Part shown: one piece after another, positions 1-7,695 of the stretch
Numbering within the stretch: position 1 is the first letter of the stretch
Layout of the letters: every line of letters starts with the position of its first letter
From: JARROD01 sp037384225
Lineage (GTDB): Bacteria; Pseudomonadota; Gammaproteobacteria; Pseudomonadales; Cellvibrionaceae
Length of the DNA: 13,389 nucleotides
Assembly (NCBI GenBank): GCA_037384225.1
Contig: JARROD010000064.1
Coordinates: forward strand, 1-13,389
Direction: 5' to 3'
Program-made: the position numbers and the translations under genes
The notes under the pieces: model-generated
The model's input: only the letters and a program-made list of their open reading frames with translations
Databases searched by the model: none
Told to the model about the DNA's origin: nothing

Positions 1-2
1 TT

Positions 3-71
3 CTCGCTGCCCCATCATCCCGCCTGGCCGTGTTGCTTGAGCTCGAAATATCGGCAGGAGCCTTCAGCTAA
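3..71 (+). CDS. Possible 3' end of an upstream gene (partial)
   Basis: One plus-strand frame is open from the window edge for 22 codons and ends at TAA 69-71. The encoded tail reads LAAPSSRLAVLLELEISAGA followed by FS. Codon choice looks coding-like (GC-rich third positions), unlike the AT-rich DNA that follows. The stop lies inside the first 19-bp tandem repeat. It is too short to assign a family and could be chance. If real, it would be the gene just upstream of the MbtH cassette, about 300 bp away. Confidence 0.2.
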   Translation, partial: LAAPSSRLAVLLELEISAGAFS

Positions 72-150
72 TAGAAAAGGCTTCAGCTAATAGAAAAGCC
101 TTCAGCTAATAGAAAATCCTTCGCTCAAGCGCCTTGCCAGGCGGGCGATG
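13..150. repeat. Broken inverted repeat enclosing the tandem repeats
   Basis: Left arm 13-42 and right arm 123-150 pair in three blocks: CATC 13-16 with 147-150, CCCGCCTGGC 19-28 with 136-145, and GCTTGAGC 35-42 with 123-130. Short unpaired stretches lie between blocks. The loop (43-122) contains the 19-bp tandem repeats. Either strand could fold into a long stem. It may be a small non-autonomous element or a structured intergenic repeat; nothing in it codes for a protein. Confidence 0.6.
62..118. repeat. Three tandem 19-bp repeats
   Basis: Three consecutive copies with period 19: 62-80, 81-99 and 100-118, unit CTTCAGCTAATAGAAAAGC with changes only in the last two or three bases. There is no spacer between copies, so this is not a CRISPR array. 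The block sits in the loop of the inverted repeat at 13-42/123-150. Confidence 0.85.
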
Positions 151-280
151 GAACACCGAGAATGTAAAGTTATTTCTTTACAGGGCCTTAGTTGTCACGT
201 AGTTTTTTCATACCGTCTTACAAATGGGAAGAGCATAACAAATGGATAATGCAAACACAGGCTGCAAAGGCTTCAAATAG

Positions 281-332
281 TTGCGATATATTGTGCGCAA
301 ACCATTAAAATGCCCCCATTATAACGGGGGGG
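281..332 (+). promoter_or_regulatory. Leader/operator-like dyads before the MbtH cassette
   Basis: The dyad TTGCG 281-285 / CGCAA 296-300 encloses TATATT at 287-292, which could be a -10 box, although no good -35 is visible. Downstream, CCCCC and GGGGG runs around 313-331 can form a short GC hairpin in the leader, about 45 bases before the first start codon. The assignment is tentative: a real promoter is expected here, but these elements are only suggestive. Confidence 0.25.
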
Positions 333-373
333 TCGTATTACTGTATTTGGATGACTGGCGGAGAATTTTTCTT

Positions 374-784
374 ATGAATGAACTTGTAGAGCAGCTTAGC
401 AAAAAGCAACCTATTGTCGGCGGTGGCAATTTCAGAGGACTGGAAGCATTTAAGGAACAGATTGATAAAGACTATGTTTTTATCAAATTCACAGAACCCT
501 ACGGCAGCATAGATCTGGCGATTCACCCGGACCCGCAAACCTCAGACTGGGAAAATGCCGACTTTGAAAACGGCTCGGGCAATGTGCACCTGGAAGGGGA
601 GGTTGGGTTGAATTATGTGAAGTGTCGACTGGTGGCGGACGTCAATCTGGAAGACCTCAAAGGCGAAGGGTATTTGGTTCCAGTGGAAGAAATGCCCGAG
701 TCGGCGGAATATGAAGCCGCGAAAAAAAGATTTGAAGAAATGGATAAAGAGGCGGAAAAAAGCCAGGAATCCGCTTCCAGTTAA
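374..784 (+). CDS. Small conserved-type protein, paralogue 1 (unrecognised family)
   Basis: Encodes 136 residues. I chose ATG 374 because GGAG lies at 360-363 and because the protein aligns without gaps to the next gene from its first residue (both begin MNELVE). A longer frame opens at TTG 281, but its first 31 residues have no counterpart. There is no signal peptide or membrane segment, so it is probably cytoplasmic. Conserved blocks shared with the paralogue are FKxQID..YVF.KFTE, NADFE, VH.EGE..LNY.K.R and NLE.L.GEGYL.P; the regular hydrophobic alternation suggests a small beta-rich fold. From about residue 106 it adds a highly charged Glu/Lys tail, probably helical, that the paralogue lacks. 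First gene of a three-gene run ending in an MbtH-like gene (91-bp gap to the next). I do not recognise the family; a role in nonribosomal peptide or siderophore metabolism is only suggested by the neighbour. Confidence 0.8.
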   Translation: MNELVEQLSKKQPIVGGGNFRGLEAFKEQIDKDYVFIKFTEPYGSIDLAIHPDPQTSDWENADFENGSGNVHLEGEVGLNYVKCRLVADVNLEDLKGEGYLVPVEEMPESAEYEAAKKRFEEMDKEAEKSQESASS

Positions 785-875
785 AGCGGTAGGAAGCTGT
801 AAAAGTCGATACGCAAAAACTCTTTTCAAAAGAACTTATTAAAAAGTCGTTTGTAAATCAGGAGATAAAAAGACG

Positions 876-1214
876 ATGAACGAACTAGTAGAATTTCTCA
901 CTGCTCCGCAACGTGTCATCAACGGCAGCAACAGCAAAGGCGTGCAGGATTTCAAAGATCAAATAGATCGGGGCTACGTGTTTGTCAAGTTCACGGAAAC
1001 CAAGGGTGGTACCGACCTGGGGGTGAGAATGGACCCGGAACGTTCCGATATTACCAATGCCGATTTTGAGGCCGCCACCGGCAGTGTGCATATAGAAGGT
1101 GAACTGACACTCAATTATGAAAAAGTGCGTTGTATCGCCGATATAAATCTGGAGAATCTGGAAGGTGAAGGCTATCTGCAGCCCCTCGAGGATGAATCCG
1201 AAACAGCGGCCTGA
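876..1214 (+). CDS. Small conserved-type protein, paralogue 2 (unrecognised family)
   Basis: Encodes 112 residues from ATG 876, with GGAG at 861-864. A by-eye gap-free alignment with the preceding gene gives roughly 55 percent identity over about 104 residues, so the two arose by tandem duplication some time ago. The best conserved part is residues 26-40 (FKDQIDRGYVFVKFT) and the C-terminal ADINLENLEGEGYL. No signal peptide, membrane helix, cofactor motif or obvious catalytic cluster is visible. A cysteine near residue 85 is not aligned with the cysteine of the paralogue (V/C and C/L swaps), so a shared catalytic Cys is unlikely. It stops 50 bp before the MbtH-like start, consistent with one transcript. 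Function unknown. Confidence 0.8.
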   Translation: MNELVEFLTAPQRVINGSNSKGVQDFKDQIDRGYVFVKFTETKGGTDLGVRMDPERSDITNADFEAATGSVHIEGELTLNYEKVRCIADINLENLEGEGYLQPLEDESETAA

Positions 1215-1264
1215 TATAGACTATAGATGATACTGAATTAATCCTGATGGCAGGAGATAGTGGA

Positions 1265-1555
1265 ATGTACAGTGACGACGAAGAAGATACCCGAAAATAT
1301 CGTGTAGTGGTCAACCACGAAGAGCAATATTCCATATGGTTGTACGACAAGGAAATTCCCCTGGGGTGGAGGGATGTCGGCGTACACGGACAAAAAGCGG
1401 AATGCCTGGCGCATATTAAAGAAGTATGGACTGATATGCGGCCCCTGAGTTTGCGCAAAGCGATGGAGGAAAATGAGAAAAAGAACAGAGAGATACGGGA
1501 GAAACTAAAGCAGAGCAAGGAAAACCAGGACCCAGCGAAGCAAGAGGCCTCGTAG
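1265..1555 (+). CDS. MbtH-like NRPS accessory protein
   Basis: MbtH-like proteins bind adenylation domains of nonribosomal peptide synthetases and aid their folding or activity. I prefer ATG 1265 (96 residues) because AGGAG sits at 1252-1256; an in-frame ATG at 1247 would add six residues but has no ribosome site. With this start the family signature falls in its usual place: NHEEQYSIW (N17, E19, Q21, S23, W25), PLGW (W35), G42, C47-L48, and WTDMRPLSLR (W55-R64). All three signature tryptophans are present. The usual Pro after W25 is Leu. Typical family members are 60-80 residues; here about 30 extra Glu/Lys-rich residues follow SLRKAM. Third gene of the cassette. No NRPS lies in the window, so its partner is upstream of base 1 or elsewhere in the genome. 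Confidence 0.93.
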   Translation: MYSDDEEDTRKYRVVVNHEEQYSIWLYDKEIPLGWRDVGVHGQKAECLAHIKEVWTDMRPLSLRKAMEENEKKNREIREKLKQSKENQDPAKQEAS

Positions 1556-1576
1556 CCGGAAAGGGATCGATGATGC

Positions 1577-1613
1577 CATCCTTGTAGCGTCCCAGACACA
1601 AGCTACAAGGGTG
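1577..1613. terminator. Hairpin between convergent genes
   Basis: Stem 1577-1588 pairs with 1602-1613 (12 bp, one G-U pair, core CCTTGTAGC/GCTACAAGG) around a 13-base loop. It lies between the MbtH-like stop (1555) and the sensor-kinase stop (1618) of the converging genes, where a bidirectional terminator is expected. No T-run follows on either strand, so it may only stabilise 3' ends or need a termination factor. Confidence 0.5.
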
Positions 1614-1617
1614 ATCC

Positions 1618-4317
1618 TCATTGGTTGAACAGCTGTTTGGATATTGTCGACATTAGCTCTTTGGGTTTGAAGGGCTTGGTGACATAAGCGTCCATACCGG
1701 CGTTTATACACCTGTCCATATCTCCCTCCATGGCCAGAGCGGTCATGGCGATAATGGGAATCGTCCGGTTTTTAATGGCCGACCCCGGAGTCCTGATACG
1801 TTTGGTCGTTTCCAATCCGTCCATGATCGGCATCTGTACATCCATTAAAACCAAATCGAAATCCTCGTCTTTGAGTCGGTCGAGCGCAATTTGCCCATTT
1901 TCGGCCAACTCGGTTCGATAACCGAATTTCTGCAGGATTTTTAACGCGATCTTTTGATTCACTTTGTTGTCTTCAACCAGCAGAATACGCGCGTCGCGCT
2001 TTTTGATTTCCTCCAGGGTGTGCTTGGTGATCAACTGCGGTGAAGCTTTGGCGGCAGAGCCTGTGACCTGCAACAGACATTCAAACAGGTTTGCGCGTTT
2101 GACGGGCTTGGTCAGGTAGGCTTCGAATCCCGCCTCTTTGGCCCGGCCCGCATCGCCCCGCAGCCCCCTTGAAGTCAGCATAATCATTTTCATCGCATTC
2201 AGGCGTGAATCGGCTCTGATGGATCTGCCCAGCGCCTCACCATCGAGTTTTGGCATCATGTGATCTATCAGGGCTATGTCAAAAGGCTTATTCTGCAACT
2301 GATGGCGCAGGATGATACCCCGCGCCTGCATCGGGTCATCGGTACACACACATTCGCAACCCCAGGAATGCAGATAACCTTCCAGTATCTGCAGATTGGT
2401 TTTATTGTCGTCGACAGCGATAAATTTTCGACCCTTGATATTGCCGGGCAGTTCGGTTTGCCGGATGACTTTGCGCGGCTGTTTTTCCAACGTTACCCGA
2501 AACCAAAAACGGGTATACTCGTCTGGTTCGCTCTCGACGCCAATATCACCTTGCATCAGGTTCACCAAGCGTTTGGAGATGGCCAGCCCCAGACCTGTGC
2601 CACCGTATTCCCGGGTGGTGGAAGTGTCGGCCTGGGAGAAGGATTCAAACACCTGACCCAGCTTGTCTTTGGCAATGCCTATGCCGGTGTCTTTGACACT
2701 GACCATAATCGTTGCCCGGTCCTCGAAATTCTCTTCCAAGTCCACCGCAATTACCACCTCGCCGTGATGGGTAAACTTGATCGCGTTGCTGGTGAGATTC
2801 AGTAAAACCTGGCGCAGCCGGCCGGGGTCGCCGCGTAAATAAATAGGAACCTGTTTGCCGAACAAATAGATCAGATCTATACTTTTTTCTATGGCTTTTT
2901 CCGATTGCAGTTCCGCCACTCCCTCCACCAGTCGAATCAGGTCGAAATCGATGATTTCAAGGTCAAGCTTGCCGGCTTCGACTTTCGAGTAGTCGAGTAT
3001 GTCGTTGATAATGGTTAGCAGCGCATCGGCACTGAATTTAATTGTATCCACGTAGTCGGACTGTTCCGAGTCGAGGTCGGTGTCGCCCAACAGTGTGCAC
3101 ATGCCGATAATACCGTTCATAGGCGTGCGTATTTCATGGCTCATATTGGCCAGAAATTCACTTTTGGCCTTGCTCGACGAGATGGCCGCATCCCGCGCAA
3201 TGCGCAGGGACTCGGCGTGTTTCTTTTCGGTCACATCTTCCACCATGCCTTCGTAGATGGTCTGGCCGGTATTCAGGTCGGTGGACAGGTGAGTGCTGAT
3301 GTTAACCTGAATGGGGTGTGTGTTTTTATCGATCCAGGTCGCTTCAAAGGCCTTGATTTTTTTGTCCAACGCCAGCATTTTTAAAAACAGGTTTATGGCG
3401 TGATCGTTTTCAAAGAAATCAAATATTGTTTTTTCATCCCAATTCATCTGTTTCCTGGTATTGTAGCCCAGAATTTCGGCAAACGCGTTGTTGACACGGA
3501 TAATTTTTCCGTCCGGGGTAGTCTGAAAGATTCCTATGCTGGCATCGTTGAATATTCCCCGATAATTGTTCTCCGATTCCTGCAAGGTTTTTTCTGCTTC
3601 CCGCTGAGCTTTTAAACTTTCATCGAAGCCGTGCAAAATGGAATTGATGGTTGTTACCAGATGTTGTATTTCATCGGTGCGACTATTCTGGGGGAGGTTG
3701 ATATAGGATTGTTTTGGGTGCTGCGGATCGACCGCCGCGAGTTGCTGACTCAGTTTGTTGAGCGGGCGCATAAGCAGGCGTTGCAGTCCGTAAATCAGGA
3801 CGAGGAACACAGCCGAAAACAGCACCGCGCTTTTTAAAAAAATGGCCGTAGCATCATTGAGTACCGGTTTTAATACCTCGGCGCTGTCAATAACCAGCCG
3901 TAGGTAGCTATCGCCTTGTGTGGTGGGGGCGGAGGTCAAGGGAAATTCGTAGTGTTTTTGCGGTGAATACCACAGATTCAGAGGCCAGAAAAGCTTAGCC
4001 GGTATCTGTTCTATGCCTCTTTCCAGCAACAGGGTTTCGTCCCCGGTGCTGAGCGATACCGTGGTGATATAGGGAATTTCCAATAAGTGGGCTAAAATGC
4101 TGTGTACAGAGGATTTACTCTGCGCTTGTACCGCGGTTGTGGCGGTATTATTAATGATGGAGGCCACCTGCCCAGCGAGGTCATCTGCTTGCTGGTATTG
4201 GTGTTGAAGTTCATGGAACAGATGGATGGTGCCCACTGCCATGCCTAAGGTTAACGCCAGAATAAGGTGTCGTCCCATAGGGTGGATGGAATACTTACCG
4301 GCTAAAAGTGTTTTCAT
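1618..4317 (-). CDS. Hybrid sensor histidine kinase with PAS and two receiver domains
   Basis: Encodes an 899-residue inner-membrane sensor kinase. Order: membrane helix about 16-34; periplasmic region to about 155; second helix about 158-180; HAMP about 174-228; PAS about 246-365 (NNYRGIFNDASIGIFQ...); HisKA with phospho-acceptor His394 in NMSHEIRTPMNG; ATPase domain with N511, DTGIGI 543-548 and GGTGLGL 572-578; first receiver with acidic pair D636-D637, phospho-site D685 and K737; second receiver with D783, D826 and K881. All phosphorelay residues are intact. There is no C-terminal HPt domain, unlike BarA/ArcB, so phosphate must pass to a separate HPt protein or end on the receivers. Start ATG 4317 lacks a clear ribosome site. 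No regulator gene lies next to it; the MCP gene upstream is 336 bp away. The ligand cannot be deduced. Confidence 0.95.
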   Translation of the reverse strand: MKTLLAGKYSIHPMGRHLILALTLGMAVGTIHLFHELQHQYQQADDLAGQVASIINNTATTAVQAQSKSSVHSILAHLLEIPYITTVSLSTGDETLLLERGIEQIPAKLFWPLNLWYSPQKHYEFPLTSAPTTQGDSYLRLVIDSAEVLKPVLNDATAIFLKSAVLFSAVFLVLIYGLQRLLMRPLNKLSQQLAAVDPQHPKQSYINLPQNSRTDEIQHLVTTINSILHGFDESLKAQREAEKTLQESENNYRGIFNDASIGIFQTTPDGKIIRVNNAFAEILGYNTRKQMNWDEKTIFDFFENDHAINLFLKMLALDKKIKAFEATWIDKNTHPIQVNISTHLSTDLNTGQTIYEGMVEDVTEKKHAESLRIARDAAISSSKAKSEFLANMSHEIRTPMNGIIGMCTLLGDTDLDSEQSDYVDTIKFSADALLTIINDILDYSKVEAGKLDLEIIDFDLIRLVEGVAELQSEKAIEKSIDLIYLFGKQVPIYLRGDPGRLRQVLLNLTSNAIKFTHHGEVVIAVDLEENFEDRATIMVSVKDTGIGIAKDKLGQVFESFSQADTSTTREYGGTGLGLAISKRLVNLMQGDIGVESEPDEYTRFWFRVTLEKQPRKVIRQTELPGNIKGRKFIAVDDNKTNLQILEGYLHSWGCECVCTDDPMQARGIILRHQLQNKPFDIALIDHMMPKLDGEALGRSIRADSRLNAMKMIMLTSRGLRGDAGRAKEAGFEAYLTKPVKRANLFECLLQVTGSAAKASPQLITKHTLEEIKKRDARILLVEDNKVNQKIALKILQKFGYRTELAENGQIALDRLKDEDFDLVLMDVQMPIMDGLETTKRIRTPGSAIKNRTIPIIAMTALAMEGDMDRCINAGMDAYVTKPFKPKELMSTISKQLFNQ

Positions 4318-4653
4318 ACATAAAGAAGCGGAGGCTTTATAATCTTTGAAAAAGGTGCCCTCGTGTAGATGACGGCCGTCGTCCCGCTACGGGTCCAATG
4401 AGGCTTGCCATCGTGATTCGCCGAGCGAGCACAGCAATGCGCTAAACTCGCTTTCCCAGCTAACTAAAGTGTAGCTTCCCGCGACAAATTTGCTTGGGGA
4501 TCTGCGTGAAATAACGTTTGTAACGTGGCTATTGCCCGCCGCCCATCCGGAGCCGGTACCGGGAGGGCGGGTTTTAGGGATGGCGGGTTTTAGGGATGGG
4601 GAGTTACCCCAATACCGCCACAAGCGCTGCGGTATTGAGGGGACCTTTAAATT
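4318..4653. other. 336-bp intergenic region with 16-bp tandem repeat and hairpin
   Basis: Separates the MCP stop from the kinase start. It holds the 10-bp palindrome GACGGCCGTC at 4371-4380, two exact tandem copies of GGCGGGTTTTAGGGAT at 4566-4581 and 4582-4597, and the hairpin described separately. A 78-codon minus-strand frame (4387-4623) exists but runs through the repeats and resembles no family I know, so I do not call it. The kinase promoter should lie near 4320-4400, but no convincing boxes are seen. Confidence 0.55.
4607..4641 (-). terminator. Hairpin downstream of the chemoreceptor gene
   Basis: CCCC-AATACCGC (4607-4618) pairs with GCGGTATT-(GA)-GGGG (4629-4641), with one bulged base and a 10-base loop. 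It starts 13 bp past the MCP stop codon on the minus strand, the right place for a terminator. The T-run is weak. The CCCC arm can alternatively pair with GGGG at 4598-4601. Confidence 0.5.
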
Positions 4654-6333
4654 TTAAACTTTAAACTGATTGACAATCGACTGCATCTCGCTGGCCATCT
4701 GGGCCAGGTCGCGGCTGGCGACTGAGGTCTGCTCGGCACTGGTGGCCGTCTCTCTGACCATATCGGTGATGCGCACGATGTTTCTATTGATCTCTTCTGA
4801 CGCCGTACTCTGCTCCTCTGCGGCGCTGGCTATCTGCAGGCTCATCTCCGTGACCGGTGCCACCAATTCGGCGATGTCCCCCAGCGCTGTGCCGGATTGG
4901 AAGGCGTAGTCCACTGCCGTCTGGGAGCGCGTCTGGCTTTGCTCTATCGTCTGCACGGCGCGCTTGGAGCCTGCCTGCAGTTCGTCGATCATTTTATTGA
5001 TATGTTCGATGGATTCCTGAGTGCGTCGGGCCAGCGAACGCACTTCATCGGCCACCACTGAAAATCCGCGCCCGTGATCCCCGGCCCTGGCCGCTTCAAT
5101 AGCCGCATTCAGTGCCAGCAGGTTGGTTTGCTCGGCAATCGATTCAATCACCTCCAACACCGAATTGATGGTTTTGCTTTGCTCGCCCACCTGTGAGGTC
5201 ACCTGGGCAGCCTGGGCTATCTGCTCGTTTAAAAGGTTAATTTCTTTGACCGCGTGTTCAACCACCTGCTGGCCCTCGTGGGTCTTCTCGCTGGCCTTGG
5301 TGGCGGCCTCGGATGTTGCCGCAATGTTAGCCGCGACTTCGCGTATAGTCGCGGTCATTTCGTTCATTGCCGATGCCACCTGATCGATTTCGGAGCGCTG
5401 CCGGTTCATGGTCTCGCTGGAGTGCTTGGTAATCGCCGACATCTCTTCAGATGAACTGGATAGTTGCTCGGTGATGGAGGAAATTTTCGACAGCAGGCTT
5501 AATAATTGCTCCCGCATTCCGTTGATCGCCTGCAGAAGTGCGCCTATTTCGTCATGGCTGTTGACTTCAATCGCTTGGGTAAGATCACCGGAGGCGATCA
5601 CGGTCGCATCGCGAATCGCGTTGACAATAAAATTGACCACCATCCAGGTGGCGAGAGCACCAAACAAAAGGCTGACAATGGCTATTACACTCAGGGTGAC
5701 AATGGCCTGCTGTTCATGCGTTTGTGCTTTGTCCGCACTGGTCAGGGTAAATTGTGCAATATCCTCTGTCAGCTGTTCCAGGGTAGTGTTAAAAACCGCC
5801 TGTTGAGTTTCTATCTCCTGCGCCAGCTTTTCCGCGGCGTGTGTTTCGCGCTGGGTTATCAGAACGAACGCTTTACGCCCCAGCTTAACGAAGCGATTGT
5901 GTTGTTTGAGGATGTTTGTTAAAGCGCTATCTACCTTATTTAGTTCACCGGCATCAGCGCTCGAAGCCTTGTCGATCGGCTGGGAGATAAATGCCCGCGC
6001 TTTCTGAACTTCCCCGTTTACCTTTTCCGCCATTTCGTCAAATTGTTGCACGGCGTTGCGAAACCCGGTGCGGGCTGTTTTTTCCTGTGTCAGCAACTCG
6101 CCGAGGTGCAGGGAACGTTCAAATTCGACGTTTTGTTCCAGGTGGTGGCGGGTGATTTGAGAAATCAGACGGCTGAGGGGAATATCGTGGTTTGTGACGC
6201 TCGTAAGTTCACGATTGATGGCTTGCATAGTGACTATGGAATAGAGCGTCGTGATCAACAGCAATAACAATAAAAGCCCGGCGATGCCGAACAATTTGGC
6301 TTTTAATGAAAGATTTCTAAGCACGGCAAACAT
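4654..6333 (-). CDS. Methyl-accepting chemotaxis protein
   Basis: A 559-residue transmembrane chemoreceptor that signals through CheW/CheA to the flagellar motor or a related output. Start ATG 6333 follows a strong purine-rich ribosome site (AGGGGGGA, about 6 bases before the start). Membrane helix about 13-35, periplasmic helical region of about 170 residues (four-helix-bundle type, 36-208), second helix about 210-237, HAMP about 233-285, then a long coiled-coil signalling domain. The conserved hairpin tip is EQTNLLALNAAIEAARAG at 401-418, followed by GRGFSVVADEVRSLARR. There is no C-terminal pentapeptide tether for CheR. It lies 44 bp behind the carbonic anhydrase on the same strand and is probably cotranscribed. 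Ligand unknown; the neighbour hints at CO2, bicarbonate or pH. Confidence 0.95.
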   Translation of the reverse strand: MFAVLRNLSLKAKLFGIAGLLLLLLLITTLYSIVTMQAINRELTSVTNHDIPLSRLISQITRHHLEQNVEFERSLHLGELLTQEKTARTGFRNAVQQFDEMAEKVNGEVQKARAFISQPIDKASSADAGELNKVDSALTNILKQHNRFVKLGRKAFVLITQRETHAAEKLAQEIETQQAVFNTTLEQLTEDIAQFTLTSADKAQTHEQQAIVTLSVIAIVSLLFGALATWMVVNFIVNAIRDATVIASGDLTQAIEVNSHDEIGALLQAINGMREQLLSLLSKISSITEQLSSSSEEMSAITKHSSETMNRQRSEIDQVASAMNEMTATIREVAANIAATSEAATKASEKTHEGQQVVEHAVKEINLLNEQIAQAAQVTSQVGEQSKTINSVLEVIESIAEQTNLLALNAAIEAARAGDHGRGFSVVADEVRSLARRTQESIEHINKMIDELQAGSKRAVQTIEQSQTRSQTAVDYAFQSGTALGDIAELVAPVTEMSLQIASAAEEQSTASEEINRNIVRITDMVRETATSAEQTSVASRDLAQMASEMQSIVNQFKV

Positions 6334-6377
6334 ACTGATCCCCCCTCAGGACTTATTGGGTTATTTCGTGCAAAACA

Positions 6378-7214
6378 TTATTTAGAAATATAGACTTCAC
6401 GCCAGTGCACCGCCTGCAACGGTCTGGCGTTATTGCCGATAATCTCAGTAAAGCGACTAATCTGGGCACTGGAAGCCTCGATCGGCTCACGCATGACAAA
6501 CCAGTTGACGTTTTCACTGCACGGCGGTGTGGTCAATGAGCCATTGTAATGGTAAAACCTGCGGTTTTTAGGCAGCAGGGCCGCGACATTGAGCAGAGTG
6601 TTTTTTACTGTGTTCACCTTATTGAGTTTGGTGGAGGCGTTGTCGAGCACCGTTTGCACAGTGGCGTTTGGCTTACCTTTTTTCAAAAAAATACCTATCA
6701 CCGCCAGGTTGCCATCTGAGTTTTTGTGAACCAGATGAACTTCCATCGGATAGCGTTGACCGTTAAGGGCGTGCTCGCTGGGGGTGTGAAAATGAAACTG
6801 AAGCAATTGATAGGGCACATCGCCCAGTCTCATTCTACTGTCGTAGACAGATATGCCTGGCAACGAGTGGGTGGTTGCGCCGATTTTTAACTGCTCAATG
6901 GACGATGTGTTGTAATTGGCTTGCAAGGTGTGACCGTTGTTTAAAATCTGCGGCCTAATAGGCCGGTAATCGAACCGCAGAGGGTATAAATCGGCGGGTT
7001 TTGCGGCGCGAATATCGATGGGGGATTGGCGTTTCCCACTACCGCAGAGGGCGAATTGCTGTGTTAATTCTCCCCAGTGATCGGGGCCATTGGCACCAGC
7101 GTAACGCCAATGTGTTGTTTGTTCTGTGCTCTTTACCTGTGTTGGTGCGGCTGCGATTGCAACAATAGTGATTAGACCGGTAGCTATACTGAGAAAGCGG
7201 TTGGAAAAAACCAT
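6378..7214 (-). CDS. Alpha-type carbonic anhydrase, periplasmic
   Basis: Zinc enzyme interconverting CO2 and bicarbonate. I start at ATG 7214 (278 residues), which has AGGGGG at 7225-7230; the longer frame from 7238 adds eight residues without a ribosome site. Residues 1-29 form a signal peptide (hydrophobic core around ATGLITIVAIAA), so the enzyme is exported. Family marks: WRYAGANGPDHWGEL, QSPIDI, zinc ligands H141 and H143 in FHFHTPSEH and H160 in EVHLVH, proton-shuttle-position His in NNGHTLQANY, and SLTTPPCSENVNW near the C-terminus. C57 and C232 match the usual disulfide pair. Length is normal for bacterial alpha enzymes. It lies upstream of the chemoreceptor with a 44-bp gap. Catalytic residues are complete, so it should be active. 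Confidence 0.96.
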   Translation of the reverse strand: MVFSNRFLSIATGLITIVAIAAAPTQVKSTEQTTHWRYAGANGPDHWGELTQQFALCGSGKRQSPIDIRAAKPADLYPLRFDYRPIRPQILNNGHTLQANYNTSSIEQLKIGATTHSLPGISVYDSRMRLGDVPYQLLQFHFHTPSEHALNGQRYPMEVHLVHKNSDGNLAVIGIFLKKGKPNATVQTVLDNASTKLNKVNTVKNTLLNVAALLPKNRRFYHYNGSLTTPPCSENVNWFVMREPIEASSAQISRFTEIIGNNARPLQAVHWREVYISK

Positions 7215-7238
7215 TGAATAAATACCCCCTGGAGACAT

Positions 7239-7695
7239 TACACTAGATTTGTTGTCTTACCCGCATTGTTTATAGAAGTTATTGGGTACCAGTTTAGCTG
7301 CTTGGCAGATAAATGTCATTGTCATTGGCAAAATGCCTATATACAGAGCGTTTGAGGTTAACCCCTTGTAAGGACGTTGGCGACGGTATTTGTCTATTCG
7401 TACTATTTCTACCCGTACACCCTACTGCGCAGATGGCAATATTTTCGACGGTTTTTAGTTCAAGGGTGCAGTGTTGCAAAAACTCGACGTAGGCCCACCA
7501 AGCCTAAAGTTTTTGCACCTAGCCAAGCGGGCGCCTCAAAACCGACTCTCTATAAAACAAAAAGGGGAAGTTATTCCGTGCCCGTTCCTAAAGCACTATC
7601 GTTTATTTTATAGCCATCCGAAAGAAACGGTCTCTGGAGGGCTGCATCTCCTCTGACCTAATATCGGACGAAGCGATGAGCGAGGCCTGATGGTG
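7239..7695. other. Gene-free intergenic region of about 460 bp
   Basis: Lies between the carbonic anhydrase start and the stop of the DUF457 gene. Short open frames on both strands here have no family resemblance or ribosome sites. It should contain the carbonic anhydrase promoter (around 7240-7320), but no clear boxes are seen. Two structures stand out: the hairpin at 7475-7517 and the terminator-like stem at 7656-7705. A small plus-strand RNA is possible. Confidence 0.5.
7475..7517. repeat. Two-tier intergenic hairpin
   Basis: A perfect 10-bp outer stem, TGCAAAAACT 7475-7484 with AGTTTTTGCA 7508-7517, encloses a 5-bp inner stem, TAGGC 7490-7494 with GCCTA 7502-7506, and a 7-base loop. No T-run follows on either strand. 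It could be a structured RNA, a processing site or a protein-binding dyad. Confidence 0.55.

Noticed and set aside
62..118. Possible CRISPR array
   Set aside because: The 19-bp units are directly adjacent with no spacers, and no cas-like gene is present.
2260..2805. 181-codon plus-strand frame opposite the sensor kinase
   Set aside because: It lies wholly within the ATPase and receiver coding region of the kinase, whose motifs are intact; antisense shadow.
4387..4623. 78-codon minus-strand open frame between MCP and kinase
   Set aside because: It runs through tandem repeats and a hairpin, has no ribosome site and resembles no known family.
7475..7517. Integron attC site
   Set aside because: The hairpin lacks the RYYYAAC/GTTRRRY core pair, and no integron integrase or cassette is near.
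7377..7656. Short plus-strand frames in the carbonic anhydrase/DUF457 gap
   Set aside because: Low-complexity, basic translations with no start signal; they span the hairpin at 7475-7517.
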